64,000 bases of DNA from Apiosordaria backusii (Eukaryota > Ascomycota > Sordariomycetes > Sordariales > Lasiosphaeriaceae). A program made the position numbers and the translations under genes. This document shows, in pieces, positions 1 through 12,047 of this stretch (position 1 is the first letter of the stretch; every line of letters starts with the position of its first letter). A model generated the notes under the pieces. The model did no database searches and was not told the origin of the DNA. It saw nothing but the letters and a program-made list of their open reading frames with translations. The DNA lies in contig JAUKTV010000013.1 in assembly GCA_030549205.1 (NCBI GenBank), positions 186,001 to 250,000 of the forward strand. The letters run 5' to 3'.

Positions 1-3000
1 CAGCTGGTTCTGCCCGTCTGCCAAGTGTCAAAGCGGGAGACGCCAGCTGTTTCTTGACCGAGCAAGGACCATGGAAAGTCACATTCCAAGTTCCGAGCCG
101 GCTCAGGATTTTGGTTCGTTCCATGTGCTTTTAATTGCAGCCCTCGTGGCTTTTTATTGGCACGTTTGCTACCGAGTATTGTACCTTGGTACCATCCACT
201 TTATCTCGTTAACTCGGGAGAATATCCGTACTCACATCAGAGAACTTGTCCTTGGCGCGCACATAGCCTCACCAATCTCCATCAACCAGATTATTACACA
301 CATACGAAAGCTGCCGCTGATGAGAAACATACCTACTCAGACTGTCTAGGTTCAAGCTTGGGACGCCTTAGCCGCCGCCCATTGGGCCAACTGTCGTTCC
401 GGAACTTGGACCCCCAACGGCCCGAGGGAGGAGGGAGCGGGGAGCCAGCCCAATAAGCTTTATGGCGTTGAAACCATTTGCAAACGCCGCTATTTCATCT
501 TCGACATGTTTGTGAAGACGGCACTGACATACCTTGTTTCGAACGGACCCGACACAGACAGTCGTCTTGGATCTACCTAGCCCCACCTTTTCTGGTTTGC
601 TGGGAAATCTTGGTCGATCGTCTTTCACGGTTCATATCGGCGCCAGGATCCGAAAGCGGCCCAGGGCCTGGATGATCACACCCCATCTGTCCAGTTGATT
701 CAATTTCAGTTACCGCTCGGCTCGTCTGGCATCGGACATCTGGCATCTGGCATGCGATCTTGCGCAAACAGGCCTCGTGCCAGGTGCGGGGTTGCCTTGT
801 TGAGCTACCCACAGCTTCACTCCCTGAACAAATGTTCCCAAGCTGGAACATGGGATAGGCAAACTTCCAAAAAGTGGAAAAAGTGTGACCAAAGCTGCAG
901 ATTTGACTGTCATCGACTCCCCAAGTACTTTACAGACATGAGAGCCCAGCCTCAAGCATCTCGACTATCGATATGCGAGGCAAACCAGTTCGCGAATTAG
1001 TGCCAATCTCAATATGCAATTGGGCAGGTCCTCCGGTTTGAGGGAGAGGTAGGTGTTCAGCTTTCCCAGAAGTTCCTCAGAACACCACAAGCTGACCGGA
1101 ACAAAATTGTCTCAAGCAAACAGACTCGCGAATGCTTCGACAGCTGCGCTTATGATGGCGCCTGCCTCAAGACGTTGCCCAGGGAGAAGAGGCCTATCAA
1201 AAAAAAATGGTCCACTTATCAGCCAGACAGTGCCAGGAACCTCCCCGACTACAAACAGCCACAAAAGCCTCGTACCTCACAGGTCCCCGAGGGGTCGGCG
1301 ACGTTGACTGGCAAGCCCCGCAACCAGATGTCCGTCACTCCCCACCCCACGTCCATTGAGTAGTGTACCCGCACGCACTAATCAGACCTGAGAAACGGCA
1401 TCTTGCATGGTTGATCTGTCTGGGGTGAAGCACGGCACCACACACAGGACGGGAGATGGGCAAGGAGAGTTTTGAGCCCAGGAGGGCAGATGAAGTCACC
1501 GGAACAGGCCAGATGACGGTTTACTGCCCCCGCAGCCGCCAGGTCCCTTCAGCTTGCTGCCGCTGTCAGGGGCTCAAGGCAAAGTCATCGACATACACAC
1601 AGCTCCAGGCCGACTGATCAGTGATCGCATCTCACAAATCCCAAATTTGCACAACCATGGCGCGGTGTGTCTCCGCAGTTGGCCCAGTCAAGTCAGGGTT
1701 TGTGGCATCGCTCGGCCGGGAGATCCTCCCGCAAGGGGTCGAGAATGTCGCCATCGTTTTCCGGGGATGCATCACTCGTCGATCACTGGACGCCTCCTAC
1801 TGACCGTGCGGCGCCTCTTTGTCCACCATTGGAAGGCCCCAAAACGTACGGATTGCCTGCGCCCGACTCGAGATCTCCTCCCTTTGATGCGGCTGAGGTG
1901 CAAACTTCTCCAAGCGTGTGATATGCTACTCCAACATGTGCTCTGCTGCATAGCCGAGCGAATCCCTCAGTATCACGATATATACCTACTTACACACTGT
2001 GTTGGGCAGTCTCAACCCAACATCCAAGCCAGCCTGTACCTGCATTCTCCCTCCGGAACCGACGTGAGACCCTGCTCATCTCGTGGTTTGTGGTCGTGAT
2101 ACCGTGATATCTCACTATTTCGGCGACAAACGGGCAGTCAAGGGGGCGAAAGGGCTTTCCGGCCGACAGAAGGAATCTGATGTCGAAGCCGCTGGGCACA
2201 TTTGCCGGGTCACCAGAGCTTGTGAAGCCAACATCCGGCCCTCGCGGATAAGGGTTAAGCATTGTCTCTCATTTTCTTTGCTTTTTCCTTCCTTTCTTTT
2301 TCTTCAAAACAACAAAGCTTTCGCTTGCTTGCACTGGTTTCTTACTAATAATATTGGGATCTTATGCTGGCTAGATCGCGTTGTATGTACTTGCAGTTTC
2401 TGTGCCAGGGCTGCAGGGCACGAGAAACTGGCAGCTGAGGGATCCAATGAAGGCAATTACCACAAGTACGACGGCAGATGCTGTATCACCCTGCACAAGA
2501 ACACTGATCCGGCGACAACCCATACTGTAAAGTTGATCTGTATCTCTGTGGCTCTCTCCGCCGAACATCATCGGGCTTGAAGTTGGTGGGCTCATCCCAG
2601 TCCTGACTGTATCCTCCGCTCTCGTATCTGCGAGAAGGTGCGTCGCCGTTCCGCGTCCACGCTGCCAAGGCCGAGCGTTCTTCCTCTTTGGCACACCTGA
2701 TTTGTTCCGGTTTGAGACCTGGAAGTTGCCCCTTTTTATGTTGCCCCTGTGATCCATTATCAGGCAGGACGAAGAGCCATTTCAAGAACAAAAGAAACCA
2801 TCACAAGACGAAAAAAAAAAAAAAACAGACATGACCCAGGAAGATGCAACGAAAGCTCCCCTGGGTTATTTCGAGTCTCTTTGTATTCTACGGAGGACCA
2901 GTTTTCTGTGTCGGGTACCTCGAATCCACGTGTTTTCCCCCTATCCCCGGCCACGCCTCTCTCGGTTCCGTCAGGTAATGGTATTAGTCAGGGAATCAAG

Positions 3001-4836
3001 GCTCTTCATCCGCTGTTATGTGTACCTACCAGTTGTGTGCTGCCAGGTACAACCTCCTCATCACATCTCACATCAGAAGACAGCTGAGCCCGTATGTCAC
3101 AAACTAATTGTATCCCGAGGACAGTGATCACTCACCCGTTACAGAAAATGTGATACTCACACAAACATTTAGTTCCTGAGGAGAAGCTCACACTAAGGCA
3201 CTATACAGAGGTTGTATTGGTCAACCATCGGCTCAGGAAAACCAATATGGGACTGGCCATCAACGGGTACATTGGTGCTCCCTAAAGGAAAGACGTAGCG
3301 CACAAGCACAATGAATGGCCTCGAGAGGCTGGGTCCTTTCGTTCAAGGTGCTGCACTAGAGTCGCCATAGCACACAAAAGGTCACCCAAAGCTAGGTATC
3401 TAAACTGAACGGACCAGGAACCTAGCTAAGTAGGTTTGTACGACAATGACCAACCGAGAGTAAGGACGACGATTGTAGGTAGTCAACAAAGGGGATAGGA
3501 CTCAGACGTAGCAACACAGCAGCGTGCCAGCTTTCAACCAGTGTAAAACGTAGAGTTTCTTCTGTTGGTTCACAGTCTCAGGTAGAACAACAAAACTGCC
3601 CTCCGACTGTCACCCAAGAGGACATAATGCCCTCTGCAATAGTCAAGAGGTACGGATAGATTAAGTACACCCAAGATTTTATCTGTCAAGCTGAAACGTC
3701 CTTCTGGTTTCGTGGGCTACACGGAATGGAGCAGAACATGTAGTTGTTTGCTTGGGTTGCCTTTTTGAAACGAACGTCGAACAAGACGGAAGAGACCTGA
3801 ACACATGGTTCTTGTAGCTCCGTCGAGGGCTTCCCGAGGACGTAACCACGACAGCTATTCATCTGATTGTACCGAGGTAGAAATAAGGCACAAGTATGGC
3901 AACGTCTGAACAACTAAGAGGTTTAATATACACTGTTGCCACAGTGATCCAATTTCCTTGGGGTAACCTATCTCACATAATTGGGAACATGTGGTACAAA
4001 AAATAGTACTACTCAGGAGTTGATTTTGATAACGACGAGTGGTTTTGAGAGCTACCGGAGACTACGGGTACTGTGCCGTTTGGAAACTCCAGCATAGATT
4101 AAGGACTGTTAATCAAAAAAGCATTTCATTTTCTGCTTCAACGATCCATCAATAAGAGGTGGATGTGAGTACCAGGATGCAACATTGAGCCGACTTGTCT
4201 TAGGGTTGTTTACTTCCCTCACTCAACCGCTCAGAATAGTGAAAATTCGAAAAATCCACGCTTTATCTTCTACCAGTCTTATTCTCGATCCCTTAGGCAA
4301 GAATTTCCCTTGTCTTTGTTAAGATTTCATCTCTTCGCCCACAAGCTGCTTAAGTCTCCAAGCACATCTGAGTACCTAGGTACCCTGATCTGAAGGCTCA
4401 TCGTCACAGGGATTATTTTTAAGAATAAGCATGACTTGGGAGGCAACCTCATGAAAGTTGGAGGTATCTGTAATCATTAAGTGTCACGATTGCTCGTTTA
4501 GATAGCTGAAGCTACTCCGAGGGATTCAAGCCAACTACCACGCAAGAAACATCCTCATCTCCCGTGTCTATCCATAGGGCTCAGCAGCTCATCAACCTGT
4601 TACTCGAATGCTTTCCAGCCCCATCCCTGAATTTGGGAGAGTTCGCCAGCCTTGATCTACGACGGAAATATCGTCCTGGAGCATTGTTTTTGACTCCTTT
4701 GTCAATGACCGACGTTGGTTGCATTTGTAGAAGACTCTAGCTATCCAGGAAACTGTCAGGAGGTATGTGAAAAGGCGAGAAAGTAAAAAAGGATGATTCT
4801 AGGGAGAATCCTCAGGAGGCAAAAGAAAAGTAACTC
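1..4836. other. Gene-poor region, left end
   Basis: No reading frame here shows a recognisable domain, convincing codon use or a consistent splice pattern; the open frames are scattered over all six frames and none exceeds about 180 codons. There is a 15-nt poly-A run near 2810-2825 and a perfect 12-bp palindrome GTACCTAGGTAC at 4372-4383, a motif type scattered through the gene-poor parts of this window. The sequence could hold UTRs of genes outside the window or non-coding transcripts, but nothing in it shows that. Confidence 0.5.
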
Positions 4837-4944
4837 TGGACGAGCTGGGAATCGAACCCAGGACCTTTCGCATACAAGATTTATTTGATACAGTGATCAA
4901 GTCCCGATGCTAAGCGAACGCTCTACCAACTGAGCCACACGCCC
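4837..4944 (-). tRNA. tRNA-Ala (AGC), intron-containing
   Basis: The reverse complement begins GGGCGTGTGGCTCAGTTGG and ends with a T arm GGTTCGATTCC and an acceptor strand ending CTCGTCC plus discriminator A. The D arm (GGCTCAGTTGGTAGAGC), a five-pair anticodon stem TTCGC/GCGAA and the loop TT-AGC-A are all present, so it reads Ala GCU codons (GCC by wobble). An intron of about 35 nt (4873-4907 on the plus strand) sits one base 3' of the anticodon, the standard position for nuclear tRNA introns. The acceptor stem has a G-U pair and a U-U mismatch. The encoded CCA is absent, as expected in eukaryotes. A and B boxes are internal. Confidence 0.9.
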
Positions 4945-5553
4945 TGTTGTTTTGGTGATGTTGTGGTGTGTGGAGAGGGAATTAGGGTTTGAGTATGGAT
5001 GGAGAGTTTTGGTCATGTTAAAGTGGATTTGAGCGTTGACATCGGGGTCTTGGTGGGGGTGGGGACCAGGGACCGGCCGGGGAGAAGGAAGAAGGTCGCC
5101 GTGGGTTGGCAGAAGTAGACGGGATAGTGATTGAGGAAAACTCTGCTGCGGGTAGGAGCGGGAGTTTAGATGCCAAACATACTGGGAAATATGGATTCTC
5201 ATGACTTGGGTGCTGTTTGAGGAGTTCGTCCGTGCTTTGTGGCGAGTTCAAGACTTTCACTTGAGGTGGGATGATAACATCTCCCAACGATAAGATACCG
5301 GATAAGGTTTTATCAAAGTTTATCTGCCGTGGCGGGTTAGGGTTGGATCAGAATTTGCCCCACACGCGCTAACCGTCTTGGGGTAGAGGCGTGAAAGTTG
5401 TGGAGTCCTAATCCTTGCAAGTTTGCTGGTATTGAAGAAATTTTGGCGCAGCGGTTTTGAAAACTTCATCATCCGTCCATCACACAAAGTTCCGGCCTAC
5501 TACAATTCTTCCACACAAGACCAATCTGCGGTACCATCTTCACCCTTCTCAAA
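4945..5553. promoter_or_regulatory. Upstream region of the mitochondrial RRM gene
   Basis: About 600 bp lie between the tRNA and the split start codon of the RRM gene. I see no coding evidence. The stretch 5460-5553 is probably the 5' UTR. No TATA box or operator is recognisable. Confidence 0.3.
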
Positions 5554-6622
5554 ATGTACGTATACTCAAGGCAATCGTCGCATTGTTTGTATCTCGCACA
5601 TGCTAACCCGCCTTCTGCTAGGCAATCTCTTCGCCGTGCCGCTGTGCGCTCTGCCCTTTCGGCCTCTAGGGCCGGTTTGGTCAAGACCACCTCCGCTCCC
5701 TTTGCTTCTTCCATCGTCAGAGCCGCCACAGTTTCCAGGATCGTTCCCGTACATGCCGTGCGCTTCTATTCCCAGGACCCATTGTCGCACGACGTCACGG
5801 AGGAAGCCCATGAGGCCGAGGAGAACATCACTGAGCAAACCCAAGAGGAGCGCCAGCCCAGGAAGGTGCTCGACAGTAAGTTGAGACTCGAAGTTGCGGT
5901 TCCGTACAAGCGCAATGCTGATATATTTGAACAGAGTCGAAATCCATCTTTGTCCGCAACATTGTCTTCGAGGTCAACGAGCAACATCTGAAGGAGGCTT
6001 TCGAGTCATATGGCGAAATTGAGGACACCTACATTGCCCGCGACCCCCGTGGCATGAGCAGAGGGTAAGTTTTGCAACGATGGGATGCGCACCGCAAGAC
6101 ATGCTAACCAGCCGTTTTTCTAGATATGGCTTTGTGACCTTCAAGGACGCCTCTGCGGTCAACGCTGCCTGCGACGCTGTCAACGGTTCTTTCTGGCATG
6201 GACGCCGGGTAACCTGCGTTCCACGCAGGGAGGAGGAGGCGGGCAGCCGCCCTGTCCGTGAGGCTAAGCCGCTCGCGGAACCCACCAGACAACTCTTTAT
6301 CGGCAACATCCCTTATGAGACCACTGACGCCGAGCTCAACAACCTCTTCGCTACTCTTTCCAATGTCACCGACATCCGGATTGCTGTTGACCGCACCACT
6401 GGCTGGCCTCGTGGCTTTGCCCACGTCGATTTCGCTGACATTCCTTCGGCCGAAGCTGCGAGGGAGAAGCTTGCGAACGCTGAGCTTGGTGGCAGACAAC
6501 TGCGGATCGATTTTGCTACAGGGTACGGAAAGAATGAGCGCCCCAACAACGGCGGCGACAGGAACAACAGCGGCGGCAACAGATTCAACAACGGCCGTCG
6601 CGATAACAGTCGCAACTATTAA
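5554..6622 (+). CDS. Mitochondrial two-RRM RNA-binding protein
   Basis: I read four coding exons: 5554-5555, 5622-5875, 5935-6064 and 6124-6622, giving 294 aa. The initiator ATG is split: AT ends exon 1 and G opens exon 2 after a GTACGT...CTAAC...CTAG intron. This yields an N-terminus MQSLRRAAVRSALSASR, rich in Arg/Ser/Ala without acids, as in a mitochondrial presequence; HAVRFYSQ near residue 50 resembles a processing site. RRM1 (about residues 90-165) has RNP2 IFVRNI and RNP1 RGYGFVTF, the latter crossing an exon junction. RRM2 (about 184-260) has LFIGNI and RGFAHVDF. The tail is Asn/Gly/Arg-rich. Known relatives are organellar or nucleolin-like RNA-binding proteins; a role in mitochondrial RNA metabolism is inferred from the presequence and domains only. 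Confidence 0.88.
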
Positions 6623-7341
6623 GATGCGCAGCCCAGCTCTCGTTGGTAATCACTCAAACACCCTTTTCCATTTCCGCTCCGGATGATGGGCGGCGGTTTC
6701 ATTCTTTGTCGTGGGCGATGGGAGGTAGCCAGAACTGTGTAAAATACCATGATTTGTGCTTCTACCGAGATGCTTCCTGTATACAAATTGGCGAAATTAG
6801 ATTGTACGATATATGTGTGTAGCAATAATATGCTCTCTCCAAGCTTCTTGCCATCATCTTGTATGTACTTTGGGCAGCGTCAAGCACTGCAGCCGCAATG
6901 AACAAAACCGGCCGGCCCGAAGTGGGGCTCGAGCAAGCTTAGCAATCCCAGGGGCGGTGGGACCCTCCAGCAGCTGCCTCGGCACATGCTATTCGTTGTC
7001 AGTGGCGGAGGAACATCAACTCGGTCCGGACAACAACAAACAACGTACAACGCAGCATCTGTATTGAGTATTAATTCGCCAGGCGCGAGACCAGCTGGAG
7101 AGTCGTCAAGAATTTCTAAACTGACTCACCAACTTGCTCACCGTATCGCTCTGCACTTCAGGTAGAGAGAGTTGGGCTTTGTTTCTTTGCTTATCTCAAC
7201 ATACATTAGCGGTGCCAGGCCTGAAGCTCAAGCCCCGCCACACGCTTCGGCTCTCCTTTTCCTCCCACCTGAGTGACCCCTTTATTGCCTTCGCCGAACT
7301 CGACCGCCTTTGCGCTCTCTTCAAACTTCACAACCACAGTC
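6623..7341. other. Intergenic, RRM gene 3' end and PEX5 upstream region
   Basis: This stretch holds the 3' UTR of the RRM gene and the promoter and 5' UTR of PEX5. CT-rich sequence just before 7342 resembles a fungal leader. No further gene is visible. Confidence 0.35.
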
Positions 7342-9351
7342 ATGTCGTTTCTTGGTGGCGCCGAATGCTCAACGGCGGGCAACCCGCTCAGCCAATTCAC
7401 TAAACATGTCGGGGATGACAAGAGTCTGCAACACGACAGGCTCGTTGGCAGAGGACCAAGCAACTCTCTGGGCGGCTTCCGGAGCGTTGGGCGCAACACC
7501 CCCCAGGATGAGGTATGGCAGGATTTCAAGAATCACGGAGCGCATGTGAATGATACTGACTGACTTGCGGCACAGATGATGAATGGTTTCCTCCACCAGA
7601 ATGCCACCCTCCCCGATATGCCCCTCGAACAACAGCAGGGTCCCATGGCCCATGCCCATCTCGATCACCTTCGCGCTCAGTCTGCCTCCCCGCTCTCGCC
7701 AACATGGGCTCCCGACACGCAGGCCGCCATGGAGGCTGCCTTCAACGCACCTCCCGGCACCCACTTCAGCGCCGACGAATTTGCCAAGTTCCAGCACATG
7801 AACCCCTCGGCCGCCTTGTCACATGCCCCCGCGATGCCCGGCGCCAGCGCCAGCATGCAGCGACCCATGATGATGGGCGGTGGCATGAGCTACAGCATGA
7901 TGCAGCGCCCCATGTACCAGCCCATGTTTGGTGGTCAGATGCACATGGCTCACCAGCCTCTTCAGCAACATCAACAGCCAGTAGTCGAGGGCAAGGGAAA
8001 AGGCAAGGTTGTCGAGCTGGATGAGAGCAAATGGGAGGAGCAGTTCAAGCAGATGGAGCTTCATGACCGTCAGCTGCGCGAGACAGAAAAGGATGAGGCT
8101 CTGGCCATGGAGCCCGAGTTGAACAAGATGGATGAGGGGCTCTTGCACTCCGAGACCGGCTACGGTGACCTGGAATCGATATGGCGCGGAATTCAAGCGG
8201 AACAGGCGCAGCTCAAGGAACTGGACGATATTGAGGAAAGCTTTTCCAAGTTCGACAGCTCCAATTTTGGTAGTGACAATCTCAACGACTGGGGACTGAA
8301 CAACAGACTCGGAGCCGATCCTATTGTGCAGGATTATCTCTTTGAAGACGAAAACATCTTTGAGCACACGACAAATCCCTTTGAGGAGGGTATCCGTATT
8401 ATGAACGAAGGAGGGAACCTTTCCCTGGCTGCCCTCGCCTTCGAGGCAGCCGCCCAAAAGGACCCCGAACACGTCGACGCTTGGGTCTACCTCGGCCACG
8501 TGCAAGCCCAAAACGAAAAGGAGGAAGCCGCCATCCGCGCGCTCGAACAAGCCATGAAGCTCGACCCTAACAACCTCGCCGCGCTGATGGGTCTGGCCGT
8601 CTCTTACACCAACGAAGGCTACGATAGCACCGCCTACCGCACCCTCGAAAGGTGGCTCAGCGTCAAGTACCCCCAGGTGGTCGCCCCGCAGGACCTGTCA
8701 TCCGCCGCCGAACTCGGCTTCACCGACCGCGCCCAGCTCCACGACCGGGTCACCAGCCTCTTCCTCGAAGCTGCCCGCCTGGCCCCGGATGGAGACCACA
8801 TGGACCCCGACGTCCAGGTCGGCCTCGGCGTGCTCTTTTACGGCGCGGAGGAATACGACAAGGCAGTCGACTGCTTCCAGGCCGCGCTCCACAGCTCCGA
8901 GATGGGCACCTCCAACCAGCGCGAGCAGATCCACCTCCTTTGGAACCGCCTCGGCGCGACTTTGGCAAACTCGGGCCGGTCAGAGGAAGCTATTGCCGCC
9001 TATGAAAAAGCGCTGTCGATCAACCCCAACTTTGTCAGAGCGAGGTACAACTTGGGTGTGTCTTGCATCAACATTGGTTGCCACGCCGAAGCGGCGGGTC
9101 ATTTGCTTGCTTCGTTGGACATGCACAAGTCTGTGGAGAAGAGCGGGAGGGAAAAGGCGAGGGAGCTGCTTGGTGGTGGCAGCGGGCCGGAGACGGACGC
9201 TAGGATCGAGGCGATGACTACGCAGAACAGGAGCACGACGCTGTATGATACTTTGAGGAGGGTCTTCACGCAGATGGGGAGGAGGGACCTGGCGGAGAAG
9301 GTGGTGGTCGGAGTTGATCCGGATATCTTCAGGGGTGAGTTTGATTTTTGA
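7342..9351 (+). CDS. PEX5: Peroxisomal PTS1 import receptor Pex5
   Basis: Two exons, 7342-7512 and 7576-9351, encode 648 aa. The N-terminus MSFLGGAECSTAGNPL is the family signature and carries the conserved Cys (residue 9) that is ubiquitinated for receptor recycling. A WxxxF-type motif (WEEQF, near residue 210), which binds Pex14/Pex13, lies in the acidic disordered half. From about residue 324 to 600 follow tetratricopeptide repeats, for example the one beginning NPFEEGIRIMNEGGN and the one containing WNRLGATLANSGRSEEAIAA, that form the SKL-binding pocket. The protein cycles between cytosol and peroxisomal membrane, importing PTS1 cargo. The intron is 63 nt; if retained it ends translation at 7561-7563. 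The length is normal for filamentous fungi. Confidence 0.97.
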
Positions 9352-9932
9352 CGGGGACGATGAGCATGGGGTTGCTAAGAAGGGGGGCTTGTGGCACTTG
9401 ACTGGCGGGAAGGGGGTGATTTTGGAGAGGCTGTTGGTGGTATGAAGTGACGTTCTAGATGTTGATATTTCCTTTTGTCTGTCTGGGTTGTTGTACCTAC
9501 CGAGCTCTCTCTCCTGAGCCGAAAACGGGGGCCACAGGTTTTTGTCTAGTTCTGGGAAGGGGAAGGGGGGAAAGAAGGCATTGCAGTTTTTGTAGTCAGC
9601 ATTTTCATGGCGATTCCATGGCATTATATACAATAGCTGGGGGGACAGTAAGTAGCGCAGTCATTGCTTTTGCTGGGTAGTGGATAGAGAAACAGCTTAT
9701 ATACAAGATCCAGTCACACGAGTGCAATTGCCATCATTATTCCAGGTTTTATGTGGACCGTCCGTCCTTGTTCTTTTGTTGCGCGCCCCCTATCGAGGTG
9801 CTCTACCTTACTGATTCCGCTTGTATGAGAATCCGCTTCATAAAGCCGCTGACACAAAAAACCACATCGGTTTCCATTCCTATCGATTGACCCATGGGTA
9901 TCTTGTACTTCTCCAAAGACAGCAAAGGTCTC
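9352..9932. other. Convergent 3' intergenic, PEX5 / REX1
   Basis: The stop codons of PEX5 (plus) and REX1 (minus) face each other across 580 bp. The sequence holds only 3' UTR-like DNA; no coding or RNA gene is apparent. Confidence 0.35.
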
Positions 9933-12047
9933 TCATTTAACCCCAACAAACCCAACGCCCGCCCTGGCAACCTTGACAGCCTTCCTCAGCGCGTCCTCCT
10001 CCTCCGACGTCCACTTCACACTTAGCTGGTCCCACTTCGAGCCGGGAGTATTATACTCCTTCTTGAACTGCGAATGCATGCTCTGCAGCCTGCTCATTTC
10101 CCTCGGGTCGCCAGTTCCGCTCAAAATCATGAAAAGCGTACAAGGGGGCAACGCAGCGTGAATCCGCTGGAGGCGCTGGGAGAGGGTAGATAGACACTCC
10201 TCCAGCGGTGAAGCTTTGTCCTTGTCAGCATCACCATCAGCCAGCTGATCATCCATCGCCTCGTTAGTCGTAGCAGCAGGCTTGTTTTTGTTCGCCCACC
10301 CCTGAAGATACTCCAGTTCCCTCATCCTCGCCCAAACAAAGTCAACACCTCCCCCGGGAACTTCCAATCCATCTGGATCACCTTTGACTGCGCGGATAAC
10401 GCCGGCTTCAACCTCTGCATCAGACTTGCACGGAATCGTAACCGTGGCGGTGTTGCAGGCACTTCTAGACATGTCGCCCCATTCAACGGCCGCGCTTGTT
10501 TTTCCCACGGGGAGACCACCGGTTGCTTGGGGGCCGGCGGTGGCGCGGTAAGCTGTGCCTGCGCGGGCGAGGCGCTTGAACAAATTCTCTCCTTGGGAGT
10601 CACCGGTAGCCCAGGCTTTGCCCTTCTCGCACTTCTTCTTGACGAGGTCGAGACAGGTCTTGGCGTCTTCAATGCTGTCATGTCCGTTGATAGTGCCGCC
10701 GCCTTTCTGGACTTCACGGTTGAGATGGCGCTGGGCGAGGTACTTGAGTGAATTCTTGAGAGGTGGGCCGCGGGCGTGGGGGAAGAGCATCGAGGTGTCC
10801 ACGATAAAGGGGTGGGCCAGCTGGAGGGCTTTGAGATCTGAGTCCAGTGAGTGGCCTAGCAGGATTGCGCGAGGGTGTAAAAGATCAAGGAGTTTGGCCT
10901 GGATGTCGCTGAGGGTGGTTGAGACGGGGTCAAGCATCTCCTTGGTAATCCCCGAGTACTGGGTTACATAATCGGTGATGGGCTTGTCAGGTTTGACCAG
11001 CTCGTCAAGGACGGTTTCGCCGCCCCAAGAAACCAGGCTTACTCTTGTGAGAGCAAGCTCGCTGGGCCCAGTCAGGCACATCTCGCAGTCCAGGGCAAGC
11101 ACTTCTCGTCCAGCTGTGATGCTTCCTTGCTGAATTTCGCTCTCGGGAATATATCCATCTTCAAGCTTGTTAACTCTGGTGTGTACCCACCCTTCTGGAG
11201 CTTTGAACGAGTCCCTGCGCTCTCCTTCTGGGAGCATGACTGGATGTGTTGGAAACCCGTTCTCCAGCAGCTCTTCTGGTGTAGCTAGAAACTCGGTGAT
11301 TCTAGTTCTGATATCTCTGTGAGGGTCCGCGCCGGACTTGTCCTTTGCTTTGTCTTTGCTCTTGGTCAGAGGAGCAGTGAGCATCGTGGTCAACGGCGAA
11401 TGCAACCTGCCATACTTGTCATCCCCTGGTGCCTTGACAGGCCAGAGATGCTGAAACATGTCTGCAAAGGGTTGCAATGGCGATGGTAAGGCTTCCTTGT
11501 TGAGACGTCGAGGATAATAATGATCTGGAGAAGTGCCATCGCCGAGCTGTTCGATCGCTTGATCGAGCGTAACTGTTGCATACTTGGAAAAGTCGACATT
11601 GGCCTTGAACATGGCCTCCTCAAGACCAGGCACCATGATGGCGACAACTTTTCTGAACTCTGGGCGTTGTGAAACAGAAATCCATTGTGGCGCGGGACCA
11701 TCGGCAAAGAGATACAAAATCAGGTCGCGGAAGGCTGAAAGGTTGACCTTGGACTGCAGTCTCGACTTCTCTGAGAAATGGATGCTCGGATACCGAGCCG
11801 AATTAGCAGTAGGAATTTTCTTATGCTTTTTAACTGGCCGACCGCGCTCGATAGTCTGCCAACCATCATCGCCGTCAGCATCATGAGGACCAGACCGCTT
11901 GAGGCTCCCAGATGAAGATTTTCCTTCAGAGTCGCTCCGGGTCATAGGTGTCGCGGCAGGTTCTGCATCGTTCATGAGTGGTAGGTTGGCGGTGGCCAAG
12001 GCGCTGGCAACACCGCGGTTCGCCGTATTGTTCTTCTTTTTCCCCAT
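9933..12047 (-). CDS. REX1: DEDDh 3'-5' RNA exonuclease, Rex1/Rnh70 type
   Basis: A single exon gives 704 aa from the ATG at 12045-12047. The open frame extends 20 codons upstream, but MGKKKNNTANRG is the more likely N-terminus. The exonuclease domain starts near residue 318: motif I ALDCEM, motif II GHSLDSDLKAL and motif III HDSIEDAKTCLDL supply the D-E-D-D residues and catalytic His. YSGITKEML between motifs I and II is typical of Rex proteins. A basic, Lys-rich stretch near residues 50-60 could be a nuclear signal. Rex1/Rnh70 trims 3' ends of 5S rRNA, tRNA and other RNAs in the nucleus. The C-terminal 200 residues continue beyond the exonuclease domain, as in other filamentous fungi. A Mis18-like gene diverges from it. 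Confidence 0.93.
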   Translation of the reverse strand: MGKKKNNTANRGVASALATANLPLMNDAEPAATPMTRSDSEGKSSSGSLKRSGPHDADGDDGWQTIERGRPVKKHKKIPTANSARYPSIHFSEKSRLQSKVNLSAFRDLILYLFADGPAPQWISVSQRPEFRKVVAIMVPGLEEAMFKANVDFSKYATVTLDQAIEQLGDGTSPDHYYPRRLNKEALPSPLQPFADMFQHLWPVKAPGDDKYGRLHSPLTTMLTAPLTKSKDKAKDKSGADPHRDIRTRITEFLATPEELLENGFPTHPVMLPEGERRDSFKAPEGWVHTRVNKLEDGYIPESEIQQGSITAGREVLALDCEMCLTGPSELALTRVSLVSWGGETVLDELVKPDKPITDYVTQYSGITKEMLDPVSTTLSDIQAKLLDLLHPRAILLGHSLDSDLKALQLAHPFIVDTSMLFPHARGPPLKNSLKYLAQRHLNREVQKGGGTINGHDSIEDAKTCLDLVKKKCEKGKAWATGDSQGENLFKRLARAGTAYRATAGPQATGGLPVGKTSAAVEWGDMSRSACNTATVTIPCKSDAEVEAGVIRAVKGDPDGLEVPGGGVDFVWARMRELEYLQGWANKNKPAATTNEAMDDQLADGDADKDKASPLEECLSTLSQRLQRIHAALPPCTLFMILSGTGDPREMSRLQSMHSQFKKEYNTPGSKWDQLSVKWTSEEEDALRKAVKVARAGVGFVGVK

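Noticed and set aside
1554..2099. 181-codon plus-strand frame
   Set aside because: No hydrophobic patterning, start context or relatives; the region has open frames in several phases.
5330..5350. GGGTTAGGGTTGG resembling telomere repeat
   Set aside because: Only about one and a half TTAGGG units; no array, so not a telomere or interstitial tract.
7819..8550. 243-codon minus-strand frame
   Set aside because: Antisense shadow of the PEX5 coding exon.
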